Below, one piece after another: positions 26,014 to 36,050 of a DNA stretch of 64,000 nt. Under the pieces are notes generated by a model that was given only the letters and a program-made list of their open reading frames with translations, did no database searches and was not told the DNA's origin. Source of the stretch: Euzebya tangerina (GTDB lineage: Bacteria; Actinomycetota; Nitriliruptoria; Euzebyales; Euzebyaceae); contig NZ_PPDK01000001.1 of NCBI RefSeq assembly GCF_003074135.1, positions 186,001 through 250,000 of the forward strand, read 5' to 3'. Position 1 is the first letter of the stretch. Each line of letters opens with the position of its first letter. A program made the position numbers and the translations under genes.

Positions 26014-26045
26014 GATCGAACTGTACGGGCTGCGTACTCGTTGCT

Positions 26046-26990
26046 TCAGCCAGCCGGGTTCCTGTCGAGCCAGTCGAGGATCACCCGATTGACCGCCTCG
26101 GGCTTCTCTTGCTGGATCCAGTGGCCGCAGTCGAGATTGACCACCTCGACATCTGGCACGAAGCGCGTCAGGTTGGGGCCGTGCGCCACCGGATCCCGAT
26201 CGCCGTAGATCATCAGTGCCGGCTGGTGCACGATCGGATCCAGATCCGCCAGCAGGTGCCAGTTGCGATCCAGGTTCCGGTACCAGTTGATGCTGCTCGT
26301 GAACCCGGTGGACTGGAAGCTCTCGACCGTGACGGCGAGTTCCGCCTCGCTCATGAGCGGATCACCGACTGGCGCCTCGCGCGTGGCCAGATCGATCAGC
26401 GCCATGCCCGGCTGCGGCTGCGGGGGTGGCTCGTTCGTGCGGAACAGGTTGCGAAGGAACCGCTCGGTGTTCTCGTCGAACACCGCGTCCGCGACGCCCG
26501 GCTGCCGATTGAAGTGGACGAAGTAGAAGTCGTCACCGAAGACCGCCTCCATCCACTCGATCCAGGGCTGGTCGCCTCGCTCCTGGTAGGGCACGGAGAG
26601 GGCGATCACCCGGTCGACGCGCGCCGGGTGCAGCAGGCTGAGCCACCACGCGACCATGGCTCCCCAGTCGTGACCGACCACGGTCGCCGTGTCGTAGCCG
26701 TAGTGGTCGAGGAGCCCCACGATGTCGCCCGCCAGGTGCTCGATGTCGTACGCCGTCACCTCGGGCGGGCGCGAGGAGTTGCCGTACCCGCGCTGGTTCA
26801 GGACGATGACGTGGTAGCCGGCGTCGGCGAGCACGGATAGCTGGTAGCGCCAGGAGAAGGCGTGTTCCGGCCAGCCGTGGCACAACACGATCGGGTTGCC
26901 TACGTTCTGCTGGCCTGCCTCGTAGACCTCGAGGTTGACGCCGTCCAACGGGACGGAGGTTGGTCGGGGGAAGTCTGCTGGCTCATGCAT
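26046..26990 (-). CDS. Alpha/beta-hydrolase, epoxide hydrolase-like
   Basis: ATG 26990 with an AAGG-type ribosome site is preferred to an upstream in-frame start. The 314-residue protein has the oxyanion motif HGWPE (about residue 38), the nucleophile Asp in VGHDWGAMVAW (about 107), the acid region YGDRDPVAHG and the catalytic His in DCGHWIQQEKP near the C terminus. An Asp nucleophile within GHDWG plus HGWPE points to soluble epoxide hydrolase rather than an esterase; a haloalkane dehalogenase would be the alternative. It is divergent from the WYL regulator, which may control it. Confidence 0.8.
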   Translation of the reverse strand: MHEPADFPRPTSVPLDGVNLEVYEAGQQNVGNPIVLCHGWPEHAFSWRYQLSVLADAGYHVIVLNQRGYGNSSRPPEVTAYDIEHLAGDIVGLLDHYGYDTATVVGHDWGAMVAWWLSLLHPARVDRVIALSVPYQERGDQPWIEWMEAVFGDDFYFVHFNRQPGVADAVFDENTERFLRNLFRTNEPPPQPQPGMALIDLATREAPVGDPLMSEAELAVTVESFQSTGFTSSINWYRNLDRNWHLLADLDPIVHQPALMIYGDRDPVAHGPNLTRFVPDVEVVNLDCGHWIQQEKPEAVNRVILDWLDRNPAG

Positions 26991-27086
26991 CGGGACTCTG
27001 CCTTGTCGTCGGAGGGGCTCGAGGAGCACCGTATGGACTAAACTGGACAACCCACGACCACGTTCTTTTTGGGAGGAGTCCCCACC

Positions 27087-28058
27087 GTGCGCATCGACCG
27101 CCTGCTGGCCGTCCTCCTGCTGCTGCAGCGACGCGGTCAGGTGACCGCTGCCGACGTGGCCGAGGAGATGGAGGTCTCCGAGCGGACCGCCCGTCGCGAC
27201 CTCGAGGCCCTGATGATGGCGGGCGTGCCCGTGTACTCGGTCGCGGGCCGAGGTGGTGGGTGGCGGCTCGTGGGCGGAGCCAGGACCGACCTGACCGGAT
27301 TGACGGCGGACGAGGCCCGCGCGCTCTTCCTCGTCGCGGGGCCAGCAGCGGAGGCCACGCCCGCCGTGAAGGCGGCGCTTCGCAAGCTGGTGCAGGCCCT
27401 CCCGAAGCCCTTCCGCGGACCGGCCGAGACGGCGGCGTCATCGCTGGTGGTCGACCCGAAGCACTGGGGCGCGAGCTGGCCGGCCCAGCAGCCACCTCGG
27501 TTCCTGGAGGTGCTCCAGGAGGCAACCATCGCCGGCGTGCAGGTGCAGCTCGGCTACAACGACCGCCATGGCTCTCCGAGCCGGCGGACCATCCACCCCC
27601 TGGGCGTCGTCGTCAAGGGCCCCGCTTGGTACGTCGTCTCGAACACCGACGAAGGCATTCGAACCTTCCGGATCGATCGGGTGTCCTCCGTCGAGCTGAC
27701 CGACGAGCCCGTCACCCGCCCAGCCGACTTCGATCTCGGCGCGACCTGGCGGCAGATCACCGAGGAGGTCAACCGCATCCGCGAGCCGCTCGAGATCGAC
27801 GGGCTCTGCGCGTCCGACGGGATGGGCAAGCTCAGGATGACCCTCGGAGATCGACTGGCCATCGGCGACACCGCTGAGGATGGGCGGATCGAGGTTCGCA
27901 TCCGCGGCTACAACGAGTACGCACTCGCGGGAGAGCTGGCGGGGCTCGTCGAGTGGCTCGAGATCACGGCGCCAGTGGCCGTCCGTGATCGCCTGGTGTC
28001 CATCGGCCGCTCACTGGTCGACCGGTACAGCCCCGCTGGCCTGAGCGTGCCGAGTTAG
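27087..28058 (+). CDS. WYL-domain transcriptional regulator with HTH_11 N terminus
   Basis: GTG 27087 lies eight bases after GGGAGGAG and starts at the conserved [20 protein letters not shown]. The winged helix (residues 1-60: [24 protein letters not shown]) is followed by the WYL domain (about 130-200) and the C-terminal WCX extension. In this family the WYL domain binds ligands, often nucleic acid or nucleotides. The 96-base gap to the divergent epoxide-hydrolase-like gene could hold its operator. Its last four bases overlap the end of convergent purE. Confidence 0.85.
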   Translation: MRIDRLLAVLLLLQRRGQVTAADVAEEMEVSERTARRDLEALMMAGVPVYSVAGRGGGWRLVGGARTDLTGLTADEARALFLVAGPAAEATPAVKAALRKLVQALPKPFRGPAETAASSLVVDPKHWGASWPAQQPPRFLEVLQEATIAGVQVQLGYNDRHGSPSRRTIHPLGVVVKGPAWYVVSNTDEGIRTFRIDRVSSVELTDEPVTRPADFDLGATWRQITEEVNRIREPLEIDGLCASDGMGKLRMTLGDRLAIGDTAEDGRIEVRIRGYNEYALAGELAGLVEWLEITAPVAVRDRLVSIGRSLVDRYSPAGLSVPS

Positions 28059-28585
28059 CCGGTGAAGCCGAAGCCGGGCGACCCGCCGCCGAACTGCCGC
28101 TGGGTCCGCTCGTCCTTCTCCGCCACGGCCTGACGCATCTCCTCCTGATGCTCCGCCACGGCCGCAGCGACGCCAGCGTCGAACGCCCCGATGATCCGGG
28201 CCGCCAGCAGTCCCGCGTTCTTGGCGTTGCCGATCGCCATCGTCGCGACCGGCACCCCGCCCGGCATCTGCGCGATCGAGAGCAGCGCGTCCATCCCCTG
28301 CAGGTTGCCGATCGGCACCGGGACGCCGATGACCGGCAGGGTCGTGTAGGCCGCCAGCATCCCCGGCAGGTGCGCAGCCCCGCCGGCCCCCGCGATCAGA
28401 ACCTTGAGGCCGCGGTCGGCCGCCTCGCGCCCATAGGCCGCCATCACCTCAGGTGTCCGGTGCGCCGAGACGATGCGCACCTCATAGGCGATGTTCAGCT
28501 CGTCCAGGACCTCGGTGGCCGCCCGCATCACCGGTAGGTCACTGTCGCTGCCCATCGTGATACCGACCAGGACCTGCTCGGTCAT
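28055..28585 (-). CDS. purE: N5-carboxyaminoimidazole ribonucleotide mutase
   Basis: The 176-residue class I PurE has [18 protein letters not shown] with the catalytic His, and [37 protein letters not shown] cut here into short motifs. It moves the carboxylate of N5-CAIR to C4 in purine synthesis. A slightly extended, Gly-rich C terminus ([13 protein letters not shown]) is unusual but harmless-looking. ATG 28585 overlaps the end of purK by four bases. Confidence 0.95.
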   Translation of the reverse strand: MTEQVLVGITMGSDSDLPVMRAATEVLDELNIAYEVRIVSAHRTPEVMAAYGREAADRGLKVLIAGAGGAAHLPGMLAAYTTLPVIGVPVPIGNLQGMDALLSIAQMPGGVPVATMAIGNAKNAGLLAARIIGAFDAGVAAAVAEHQEEMRQAVAEKDERTQRQFGGGSPGFGFTG

Positions 28586-29709
28586 GCCCTTCCCTCCAGG
28601 ATCGCCGCGGCCGTTCGCGCCAGCGCGGCGACGGTGTCACGGTCCTCACCTGTGGCGGTGACGTGCCCGACCTTGCGGCCGGGCCGCGGCGTCTTGTCGT
28701 AGAGGTGCACCTTCACGCCGGCCGGCACCTCGCCGACCCGCTCCCGAGGGTCACCGGACCCCTCGGCACCACCGACGACGTTCACCATCACGCTGACCGG
28801 ATCTCGCTGGGCGACGGGCCCCGGCGGCATCCCCAGGACCGCCCTCACGTGGTTCTCGAACTGCGAGGTCACGCAGCCATCGATGGTGTGATGGCCTGAG
28901 TTGTGGGGTCGCGCGGCGATCTCGTTGACTAGCACCTGCTGCTGGCCGTCGCGCTCGACCACGAACAACTCCGCGGCCAACACCCCGACCGCGCCGACGA
29001 CCTGCGCCACACGCGTGGCGAGACGGACGGCCACGGTCGAGAGGTCGACCGTGATGCTGCCATCGGCGTGAATCTCCCGACACATCCCGTCGATCTGGAC
29101 CGACACGACCGGCTCGTAGGTCGTCTGGTCCTGGTTGGCAGAGGTCACGCTGATCACCGCGAGCTCCGACGTCAGCTCGAGGTGCTCCTCGACCAGCAGC
29201 GCCCGTCCATCCGCGGCCGCGATCATGCCGTCGGCCTCGTCAAGGTCAGCAGCCACCGTGACCCCACGGCCGTCATACCCCCCGCGTGGGGCCTTGAGCA
29301 CCACGGGCCAGCCGTGCTCCTGGGCGAACACCTCGATGTCATCCAGGGACTTGACCTCGGCGAACGCCGGGACCGGGATGCCGAGTTCGGCGAACCGCCT
29401 CCGCTGATGCAGCTTGTCGGTGAACGACAGCGTCGCCGAGCCCGGTCGGACCACGACGCCATCGGCCTCCAGGGCCCGGATCACGTCGAGCGGCACCAGC
29501 TCGTGGTCCAGCGTCACCACGTCAACGACGTCTGCCAGTCCGCGGAGTGCAGCCAGGTCCTCCGGCGCTCCGTCCATGACGGGGAACAGGCCCCGGACCC
29601 CCTCGTCGTGAGGACCGGCAAGAACCAGGACGTCGACACCCAGCCTTGCCGCGTCGAGCGCCATCATGCGGGCGAGTTGGCCCCCTCCGACGATTCCCAG
29701 TCTCGACAT
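28582..29709 (-). CDS. purK: 5-(carboxyamino)imidazole ribonucleotide synthase
   Basis: ATG 29709 starts the conserved [15 protein letters not shown]. The 375-residue ATP-grasp enzyme continues with [33 protein letters not shown] (ATP-binding lysine and loop), LVEEHL and the metal-binding [18 protein letters not shown]. It converts AIR, ATP and bicarbonate to N5-CAIR, the substrate of the PurE encoded immediately downstream with a four-base overlap. An in-frame GTG exists four codons upstream. Confidence 0.95.
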   Translation of the reverse strand: MSRLGIVGGGQLARMMALDAARLGVDVLVLAGPHDEGVRGLFPVMDGAPEDLAALRGLADVVDVVTLDHELVPLDVIRALEADGVVVRPGSATLSFTDKLHQRRRFAELGIPVPAFAEVKSLDDIEVFAQEHGWPVVLKAPRGGYDGRGVTVAADLDEADGMIAAADGRALLVEEHLELTSELAVISVTSANQDQTTYEPVVSVQIDGMCREIHADGSITVDLSTVAVRLATRVAQVVGAVGVLAAELFVVERDGQQQVLVNEIAARPHNSGHHTIDGCVTSQFENHVRAVLGMPPGPVAQRDPVSVMVNVVGGAEGSGDPRERVGEVPAGVKVHLYDKTPRPGRKVGHVTATGEDRDTVAALARTAAAILEGRA

Positions 29710-29724
29710 TCCCTGCTTCACCTT

Positions 29725-30678
29725 TCACGCGCCGTCGGCAGCGGCAGGGGCGGATGGTACCGCCCCGTCTTGGTCGAGGTACGAGGAGGTCCTTCCCCGA
29801 GGACTGGCGTCCACCAACGTCACACCACGGTCCTCCACCGCCCGGACGACCCGTTCCAGCCTGGCCGGCCGCGGCTGCTCCGCCCAGGGGTCGTCCCGTT
29901 CCAGGACACTCGGCATGACGAAGCGGGTCGGGTCCAGGTCGTCGGTCACCTCATCCCACGACAGCGGGGTCGCAACGGTTGCGGCCGGGTGTGCGCGGGG
30001 GCTCCACGCGGCGATCAGGGTCGAGGACCCACCACGAGACCAGTCGACCAGCGTCCGCCCACCGCGCTGGTCCTTGCGCATCTCCACGGTCAGCTCGTCC
30101 GGGTGCTGCTCGACCACGAGCCGGGCAATCGCCAGGGTCAGCGGTCGCAGCAGATCCGGCCCATACCGGCGTTCGATCGGGACGATGACGTGGACGCCCC
30201 GGCCGCCTGACGTCTTCACGATCGGTTCCAGCCCCAACTCCTGGAGTACACCCCGGATCCACCGGGCAACCCTCGCCGGCGGGACCTCCCGCTGACCGGG
30301 ATCGACATCGAACACGAGTTGGTCAGCCCGGTCCGGTCGGTCGATGCGCAGGAGGGCCGGGTGGAACTCGATGGTGTTCTGCTGCGACATCCACGCCAAC
30401 CCCTCACGATCGCTGACGAGCGAGTACGCAACCTCCCGATCGGCGGAGTGCGCCCACTCGCGCCAGCGGCCGATTGCAGGAGGCGCGTGATCCGGCGTGT
30501 CCTTGACGAAGAATCCCGTCGCCTCCACCCCGCGGGGGAAGCGCTTCACCGAGAGCGGTCGGTCAGCCAGTTGGGGCAGCAGTCGGTCGGCCGCGTCCAG
30601 CACGTAGTCGTAGAGGTCCTGCTTCGTCAGGCCGGCCGCGGGCCACAGCACCTTGTCAGGACTGGAGAGGGTCACCAT
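29725..30678 (-). CDS. Stand-alone LigD-type polymerase/primase domain protein
   Basis: The 317-residue protein matches the archaeo-eukaryotic primase-like polymerase domain of LigD: SPDKVLWPAAGLTKQDLYDY at the N terminus, SVKRFPRGVEATGFFVKD (5'-phosphate-binding pocket), the catalytic DxD in FDVDPGQ (about residue 123), TSGGRGVHVIVP and the third metal Asp region in VDWSRG. There is no ligase or nuclease domain. Comparable free domains work in NHEJ-type gap filling or primer synthesis. No Ku or ligase gene is in the window. It is divergent from purC and 15 bases from purK. Confidence 0.85.
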   Translation of the reverse strand: MVTLSSPDKVLWPAAGLTKQDLYDYVLDAADRLLPQLADRPLSVKRFPRGVEATGFFVKDTPDHAPPAIGRWREWAHSADREVAYSLVSDREGLAWMSQQNTIEFHPALLRIDRPDRADQLVFDVDPGQREVPPARVARWIRGVLQELGLEPIVKTSGGRGVHVIVPIERRYGPDLLRPLTLAIARLVVEQHPDELTVEMRKDQRGGRTLVDWSRGGSSTLIAAWSPRAHPAATVATPLSWDEVTDDLDPTRFVMPSVLERDDPWAEQPRPARLERVVRAVEDRGVTLVDASPRGRTSSYLDQDGAVPSAPAAADGA

Positions 30679-30802
30679 CCCGCCACCGACCAGTCACCTC
30701 CAGAGAACGTCCGAACGTCCACGCGGACCGCTCCACCTTACGATCGCCCATGCAGGCCGCAGCCGGACGCCGGTGTGGCTACGGCTACCCTTCGGGCGCC
30801 AG

Positions 30803-31726
30803 ATGCAGCCCCTCACGAGCCAGCTCGAACACCTCGCCGACCTGCCTGACGTCCACCGTCTGGGCGCCGGCAAGGTCCGCGAGTTGTTCGCCGTCGGCCG
30901 TGATCACCTGCTCCTCGTCGCCAGCGACCGGCTGAGCGCCTTCGACGTCGTCATGCCCACCCCGATCCCGGACAAGGGCAAGGTGCTGACGGGCACGACG
31001 ACGTTCTGGCTGGACCACCTCGCCGGCATCGTCCCCGACCACCTGGTCTCGACCGACCCGGCGACGTTCCCCGCCGGGCTCGCGGACCACGCCGAGGTGT
31101 TGCACGGCCGGTCGATGCTCTGTCGCCGGGCCGAGCCGCTGGCCATCGAGTGCGTGGCGCGGGGGTACCTGGCCGGCTCCGGCTGGAAGGAGTACCAGCA
31201 CAGCCAGCAGGTCTGTGGGGTCGCCCTCCCCGCGGGCCTGACGGAATCCTCAGCGCTGCCCGAGCCGATCTTCACGCCAGCGACGAAGGCTGAAGCTGGT
31301 GACCACGACGAGAACATCAGCTACGACCGGGCGGCCGAGATCGTCGGTGATGACCTGGCCGAGCAGGTGCGGGAAATCACGTTGGAGCTCTACGCCCGCG
31401 CCGCTGACCACGCCGCATCCCGAGGGATCATCCTGGCCGACACGAAGTTCGAGTTCGGTCTGATCGACGGGCAGGTGACGCTGATCGATGAGGCGCTGAC
31501 CCCCGACTCCTCCCGGTTCTGGCCGGCCGACGAGTACGAGCCCGGCCGCCCGCAGCACTCCTTCGACAAGCAGTTCGTCCGCGACTGGTTGGAAACCCTG
31601 GATTGGGACAAGACTCCTCCCGGACCGGCCCTGCCGGACGAGATCGTGACCCTGACCCGAGCCCGGTACGTCGAGGCGTACGAACGTCTGACCGGTGCCT
31701 CCTTCGACGATTGGACCACCCCGTGA
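30803..31726 (+). CDS. purC: Phosphoribosylaminoimidazole-succinocarboxamide synthase
   Basis: The 307-residue protein carries GAGKVRELFAV, ASDRLSAFDVVMPTPIPDKG, ECVARGYLAGSGWKEY, TPATKAEAGDHDENIS and LADTKFEFGL, all diagnostic for SAICAR synthase. It joins CAIR and aspartate using ATP. ATG 30803 is chosen although its ribosome site is weak; the upstream open region has no family similarity. Its stop overlaps the purS start by four bases. Confidence 0.95.
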   Translation: MQPLTSQLEHLADLPDVHRLGAGKVRELFAVGRDHLLLVASDRLSAFDVVMPTPIPDKGKVLTGTTTFWLDHLAGIVPDHLVSTDPATFPAGLADHAEVLHGRSMLCRRAEPLAIECVARGYLAGSGWKEYQHSQQVCGVALPAGLTESSALPEPIFTPATKAEAGDHDENISYDRAAEIVGDDLAEQVREITLELYARAADHAASRGIILADTKFEFGLIDGQVTLIDEALTPDSSRFWPADEYEPGRPQHSFDKQFVRDWLETLDWDKTPPGPALPDEIVTLTRARYVEAYERLTGASFDDWTTP

Positions 31727-31968
31727 CCCGCGTGACCGTTGACGTGATGCTCAAGCCCGAGATCCTCGACCCCGAGGGCCAGGCCGTGGAGCGGGCCCTG
31801 CCATCGTTGGACCTGCACGGCATCGCCGACGTGCGGATCGGCAAGCACATCGAACTCGACGTCGATGACGCGGTCGAGGACGTCGCGGGACTGGTCGAGC
31901 AGGTCGCCGACAGGCTTCTGGCCAACCCGGTCATCGAGGAGTACACGGTCACCGTCGAGCCCTCGTGA
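31723..31968 (+). CDS. purS: Phosphoribosylformylglycinamidine synthase subunit PurS
   Basis: GTG 31723 overlaps the purC stop. The 81-residue product begins TRVTVDVMLKPEILDPEGQA and ends EEYTVTVEPS, the normal PurS pattern and size. PurS bridges PurL and PurQ in the three-part FGAM synthase. PurQ lies 4 kb downstream after three unrelated genes, and PurL is not in the window. The stop overlaps the next gene by four bases. Confidence 0.92.
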   Translation: MTRVTVDVMLKPEILDPEGQAVERALPSLDLHGIADVRIGKHIELDVDDAVEDVAGLVEQVADRLLANPVIEEYTVTVEPS

Positions 31969-32705
31969 GCCAGATGGCAGACCGCCCACGGCCCGTCTAC
32001 GAGGGCGCCCGCACCGAGGAGCTCGAGGAACCGCTCCTCCCCCGCTGGTTCGTGCTCCTGGCGCTGGCCGCCATCCCCGTCGCCATCGGCGTGGCGATCT
32101 GGGCCTTCGTGGTCTTCGGCCCCGAGGAGGTACCGGTCGCGGAGCGACGCCCGCCGGACCCCCAGGGCCGCCTCACCACCGACGTCGGTCAGTACAACAT
32201 CGGCGAGACGGCCGCGGTGCCCCTCGTGTTCCCGGAGTGCCAGTTCTTCCGCGGCATCCGGGCCGGCGGAAGCGACCTGGACCGGTCGCGCATCCAGACG
32301 GCGTTGTCGACGCTGTGCGCATCACGGCCACCTGAGGCCGTCGCGCAGGGCATCGCCGCCTTCGCAGCGCGACGAGGCGTCATCCGGTTCGCCCAGTTCC
32401 AGGCGACCGGGGTGGACTCGACCCTGGACCTGGGTGCGGAGGACCCACTGCTGCTGCTGAACGCCCGGTTCTCTCGTGAGGACACCGAACCGCTGTGGAT
32501 CGCACCACTGGTCGCCCACGACACGACCTACATGAGCGAACCGGTCGGCCAGGCCGAGTCCGAACTGGAGGCCCGGACCCGGGAGGCAGCGGTCTGCGAT
32601 CTGGTCCTCGACGACACACGACCATCCCGAGCGTGCGACGATGCAGCCGAACTCCTGGGTTTCATCGACCCGATCCGCGCACTGCAGTCGGCCGGGTTCG
32701 AGTGA
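31965..32705 (+). CDS. Single-pass membrane protein of unknown function
   Basis: GTG 31965 overlaps the purS stop by GTGA; an ATG three codons later is an alternative. The 246-residue protein has one membrane helix (about 27-50) and a 190-residue outer domain with four cysteines that could pair (in EVC-free positions near PECQF, TLCAS, AVCDL and RACDD). No family recognised. Although translationally coupled to purS, nothing in it suggests a purine role. Confidence 0.6.
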   Translation: MSQMADRPRPVYEGARTEELEEPLLPRWFVLLALAAIPVAIGVAIWAFVVFGPEEVPVAERRPPDPQGRLTTDVGQYNIGETAAVPLVFPECQFFRGIRAGGSDLDRSRIQTALSTLCASRPPEAVAQGIAAFAARRGVIRFAQFQATGVDSTLDLGAEDPLLLLNARFSREDTEPLWIAPLVAHDTTYMSEPVGQAESELEARTREAAVCDLVLDDTRPSRACDDAAELLGFIDPIRALQSAGFE

Positions 32706-32762
32706 CCCGCGCAAGCCCACTGCCGAGATCCGCCCCACTGCCGAGATAAGGCCTGCTCCCCC

Positions 32763-34148
32763 ATGCCCCTCCCCATCACCGACGCCGCCTGGCTGATGGT
32801 GGAGAGTGCCGAGACACCCCAACACGTCGGTGTGCTGATGGTGTTCGAGTATCCCGAGGGAGCCGACGACGGCTGGGTTCGGCACCTCTACGAGCGGTTC
32901 GGCACCGCCCGTGACATCACCTGGCCGTTCAACCAGCGGCTGAAGCACCCGTACGGCCGCTTCAAGCTCTACGCCTGGGAGACCGACCCGGCGATCGACC
33001 TGGACTACCACCTGCGCCTCTCGGCCCTGCCGGCCCCGGGGCGGCCCCGAGAGCTGCTCATCCACGTCTCCCGGCTGCACTCGGTGATGCTGGACCGGAC
33101 CCGGCCGCTGTGGGAGATCCACCTGATCGACCAGATCGCACCGGAGCCACCGAGCGACGTCCCGCGCTTTGCGATGTACGCCAAGTTCCACCACTCGGTG
33201 TTCGACGGCGTCGGCGCCATGCGGGTGATGCGTCGGATGTTCAGCGAGGACCCCGACCAGCGGGACATGGCACCGCCGTGGCAGACGTCCACGCGGGCGC
33301 AACGGGTGCCCCGCGACAACGTCCTCGACGTCGTGGACCCTCGTGGGGTCACCATCGCCAGTGCCCGACAGGGCATCGCCACGACGGCACGGACCATGCT
33401 CGACCAGTTCCGCGACCGCCGTGACGGGGTGACCAACGAGGCGCTTCCGTTCGTCGCCCCACGGTCGATCCTCAACACCCGCATCACCGGTGCCCGGCGG
33501 TTCGCCGCCGACGGCTGGTCCTTCGACCGGATGCTGGCGGCCTCCACCGCGCTCGGGGTCAGTCTCAACGACATCGTCGTGGCCATGTCGGGGCACGCGC
33601 TCCGCGCCTACCTGCTGGAACGGGACGCGCTCCCGCAGCAGCCCCTGACGGCCATGATCCCCGTCAACATCCGTGACGAGCACGAGGACGCGGGCGGCAA
33701 CGCCCTGTCGTTCGTGGTGGCGGACCTGGGGACGAACTTGGAGGACCCGGGCGATCGGCTGCGACGGATCTCCGAGTCGATCGCCGACGCCAAGCGCCGC
33801 CTGCTGGCCATGGGACGGGTGGAGCGGATCACCTACGGATTGGCCATCGCCAGTCCCTACCTGATCGGACCACTGATCGGCCTGGCGGGGCACGGGCCAC
33901 CCCCGATGAACATCGTCGTCTCGAACGTGCCCGGCCCCGAGAACACCCACTACCTGGACGGTGCCGTCCTGCGGGGCATCTACCCGGCATCGGTGCTCGA
34001 ACAGGGTCAGGCACTCAATATCACCATGACCAGCTATGACGGGGAGATGCAGTTCGGGCTGACGGCGTGCCGCCGCAACCTGCCACACGTCCAGTCGATG
34101 CTCGGGTACCTGGAGGATGGCTTGGCTGCTCTGGAGGCGCTGGTCTGA
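32763..34148 (+). CDS. Wax ester synthase / diacylglycerol acyltransferase
   Basis: The 461-residue protein has the WS/DGAT active-site motif HHSVFDG (about residues 141-147), preceded by FAMYAKF, the PLWEIHLID segment and the C-terminal NIVVSNVPGPE motif typical of this bacterial acyltransferase family. It joins an acyl-CoA to a long-chain alcohol or diacylglycerol to make storage lipid at the inner membrane surface. Fifty-seven bases separate it from the previous gene; this gap holds a direct repeat of CCACTGCCGAGAT. Confidence 0.9.
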   Translation: MPLPITDAAWLMVESAETPQHVGVLMVFEYPEGADDGWVRHLYERFGTARDITWPFNQRLKHPYGRFKLYAWETDPAIDLDYHLRLSALPAPGRPRELLIHVSRLHSVMLDRTRPLWEIHLIDQIAPEPPSDVPRFAMYAKFHHSVFDGVGAMRVMRRMFSEDPDQRDMAPPWQTSTRAQRVPRDNVLDVVDPRGVTIASARQGIATTARTMLDQFRDRRDGVTNEALPFVAPRSILNTRITGARRFAADGWSFDRMLAASTALGVSLNDIVVAMSGHALRAYLLERDALPQQPLTAMIPVNIRDEHEDAGGNALSFVVADLGTNLEDPGDRLRRISESIADAKRRLLAMGRVERITYGLAIASPYLIGPLIGLAGHGPPPMNIVVSNVPGPENTHYLDGAVLRGIYPASVLEQGQALNITMTSYDGEMQFGLTACRRNLPHVQSMLGYLEDGLAALEALV

Positions 34149-34216
34149 GCCACTGATCCGTCGCGCGGACGGACGCGGACTCAAGCTCGACGCCCGCATC
34201 GCCGACACGTTGAGTC

Positions 34217-35983
34217 ATGACCACCCATCGTCCCGCCGACGACGGTCCGTACGCCCTGGCTGTGGTGGAGCACATGGATCGGGCGCGAACGATCGTCCCA
34301 CCAAGCCTTCGGCTGGGGTTCACCGCTCGCTACGTCATCGCCTTGATGATCGTGGCGACCCTCACCATCCTGATCGGCTGGTCCGGCGTGCAGGAGATCA
34401 ACCAACGATCGACCGATGCCGCCATCGTCAACGTCTCGGGCAGACAGCGGATGCTCTCGCAACGCATCGCGCTGCTGGCCAGCCGACTGGCATCCGCCAG
34501 AGCGGACGCCGATGACGCGGCCGCGGAACGGATCGCGGGCCAACTCCGCACGGCGACCGAGGACATGGGCGCAGCGCAGGACGCGTTGTTGGAGGGCGAT
34601 GCAACCCGAGGGTTGCCGGGCAGCCCCTCGCCGGAGATCGCCGCCCTGTACGCCTCGGATGTCGAGGGACAGGTCGAGGAGTACCTCCGTACGGCGACGG
34701 AGGTCCTGGATGCGTCGACTGCTGCCGCTTCGGCTCGCGCCGCGGCCGAACTGAGCACGTTGGCCACGGAGGGTCCACTCCTCGCCGACCTCAACGAGAT
34801 CGTGGCCGCCTACCAGGCGGAGTCGGAAGCCCGACTGGCCAGCATCAGCCGCAACGAGTTCATCGTCGTCGGCGTGATGCTCCTGGTGCTCCTGCTGGAA
34901 GCGGTCTTCGTCTTCCGACCGATGAGTGACCGAATCCGACGAGAGACCCGTCGCCTCCGCCAGGCGGCAGCCCAGCACAAGGCCGAAGCGAAGCGACACG
35001 CCTTCGGTCTGCGCGTAAGGGACGCAGTCGAGTTGGCTGAGACGGAGGCGGACGTGGTCGATGTCGTGGCACTCGCGCACGAGACGTCGACCGGGATCGG
35101 CGACGTCGATCTGCTCCTCAGCGACGCCGCGGAGAGTGACACGCTGCTGCCGGTCCTCACGCAGTCGCCGAACCAGTGCGGCATTCGTGAGGTCGGGTCA
35201 TGCCCGGCGCTCCGCCGCGGCCAGACGATGACGTTCGACACGCCGACGGAGCTTGGCGCCTGCGCGCAGTTCCGCCGGGACGCTCGGGAACTGGACCGGG
35301 ACGACTTGCGTTGCGCCTGCGTTCCCCTGACCTTCCTGGGTCAAGGCATCGGTGTCCTTCGGACCGTCAGCGAGGGTGGAGCTGAGATCCCTGCCGACCA
35401 ACTGGCCAACGCCGAAACGGTGGCCCGGGCTGCCGGAAACCACCTGGGCACCCTCCGCGCGTTCGCCCAGACACGCGCAGCCGCGGACAGCGATCCACTG
35501 ACAGGGCTGCTGAATCGACGAGGGCTAGAGGCTGAGCTGGCCAAGCTCGGCAGCACCCAACACGTGGCCGTCATCGCAGCCGACCTGGACCACTTCAAGG
35601 CAGTCAACGACACCTACGGTCACGCGGCTGGTGACCAGGTCATCACCGAGGCCGGCCTCATCATGTCGCGCCTGACCCGGTCAGGCGACCTGGTCGCACG
35701 AGTCGGTGGCGAGGAGTTCGCGATCGTGCTTCCGATGGACGTCGTCGGCAGTACGCACGACCTCACGGCCGCGGCCCGCAACCTCGCCGAGCGCATCCGC
35801 GTCGAGTTCAGCGAGCTTGCGTCCGAAGACGGACCGTCGTGCACGATCAGCCTTGGTGTGGCCGGACCGGGACCGGACTTCGATGACCTCATGCGACAAG
35901 CCGACGCGGCCCTGTACGCGTCGAAGTCGGCCGGACGCGACCGCGTGACGGTGGCGGGTGAGCACGTACCTGCGGCGTCCTGA
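34217..35983 (+). CDS. Membrane diguanylate cyclase with PilJ-type sensor and GAF-like domain
   Basis: The 588-residue protein has two membrane helices (about 36-58 and 215-234). Between them an extracytoplasmic helical domain contains NVSGRQRMLSQRIALLAS, the mark of type IV pilus methyl-accepting (PilJ) sensors. A GAF-like region with several cysteines (about 270-410) follows, then a GGDEF domain: LNRRGLEAEL, ADLDHFKAVNDTYGH and the active-site GGEEF (about 496-500). The motif is intact, so c-di-GMP synthesis is likely. No inhibitory RxxD is obvious. It is flanked by the wax synthase and purQ without any overlap. Confidence 0.88.
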   Translation: MTTHRPADDGPYALAVVEHMDRARTIVPPSLRLGFTARYVIALMIVATLTILIGWSGVQEINQRSTDAAIVNVSGRQRMLSQRIALLASRLASARADADDAAAERIAGQLRTATEDMGAAQDALLEGDATRGLPGSPSPEIAALYASDVEGQVEEYLRTATEVLDASTAAASARAAAELSTLATEGPLLADLNEIVAAYQAESEARLASISRNEFIVVGVMLLVLLLEAVFVFRPMSDRIRRETRRLRQAAAQHKAEAKRHAFGLRVRDAVELAETEADVVDVVALAHETSTGIGDVDLLLSDAAESDTLLPVLTQSPNQCGIREVGSCPALRRGQTMTFDTPTELGACAQFRRDARELDRDDLRCACVPLTFLGQGIGVLRTVSEGGAEIPADQLANAETVARAAGNHLGTLRAFAQTRAAADSDPLTGLLNRRGLEAELAKLGSTQHVAVIAADLDHFKAVNDTYGHAAGDQVITEAGLIMSRLTRSGDLVARVGGEEFAIVLPMDVVGSTHDLTAAARNLAERIRVEFSELASEDGPSCTISLGVAGPGPDFDDLMRQADAALYASKSAGRDRVTVAGEHVPAAS

Positions 35984-36050
35984 GTCGACGCGCCCGGCGT
36001 GCCTCGCCACCTGCGGTCCGGTCCGAGATCGACTGGCTACTCTCTGGACC

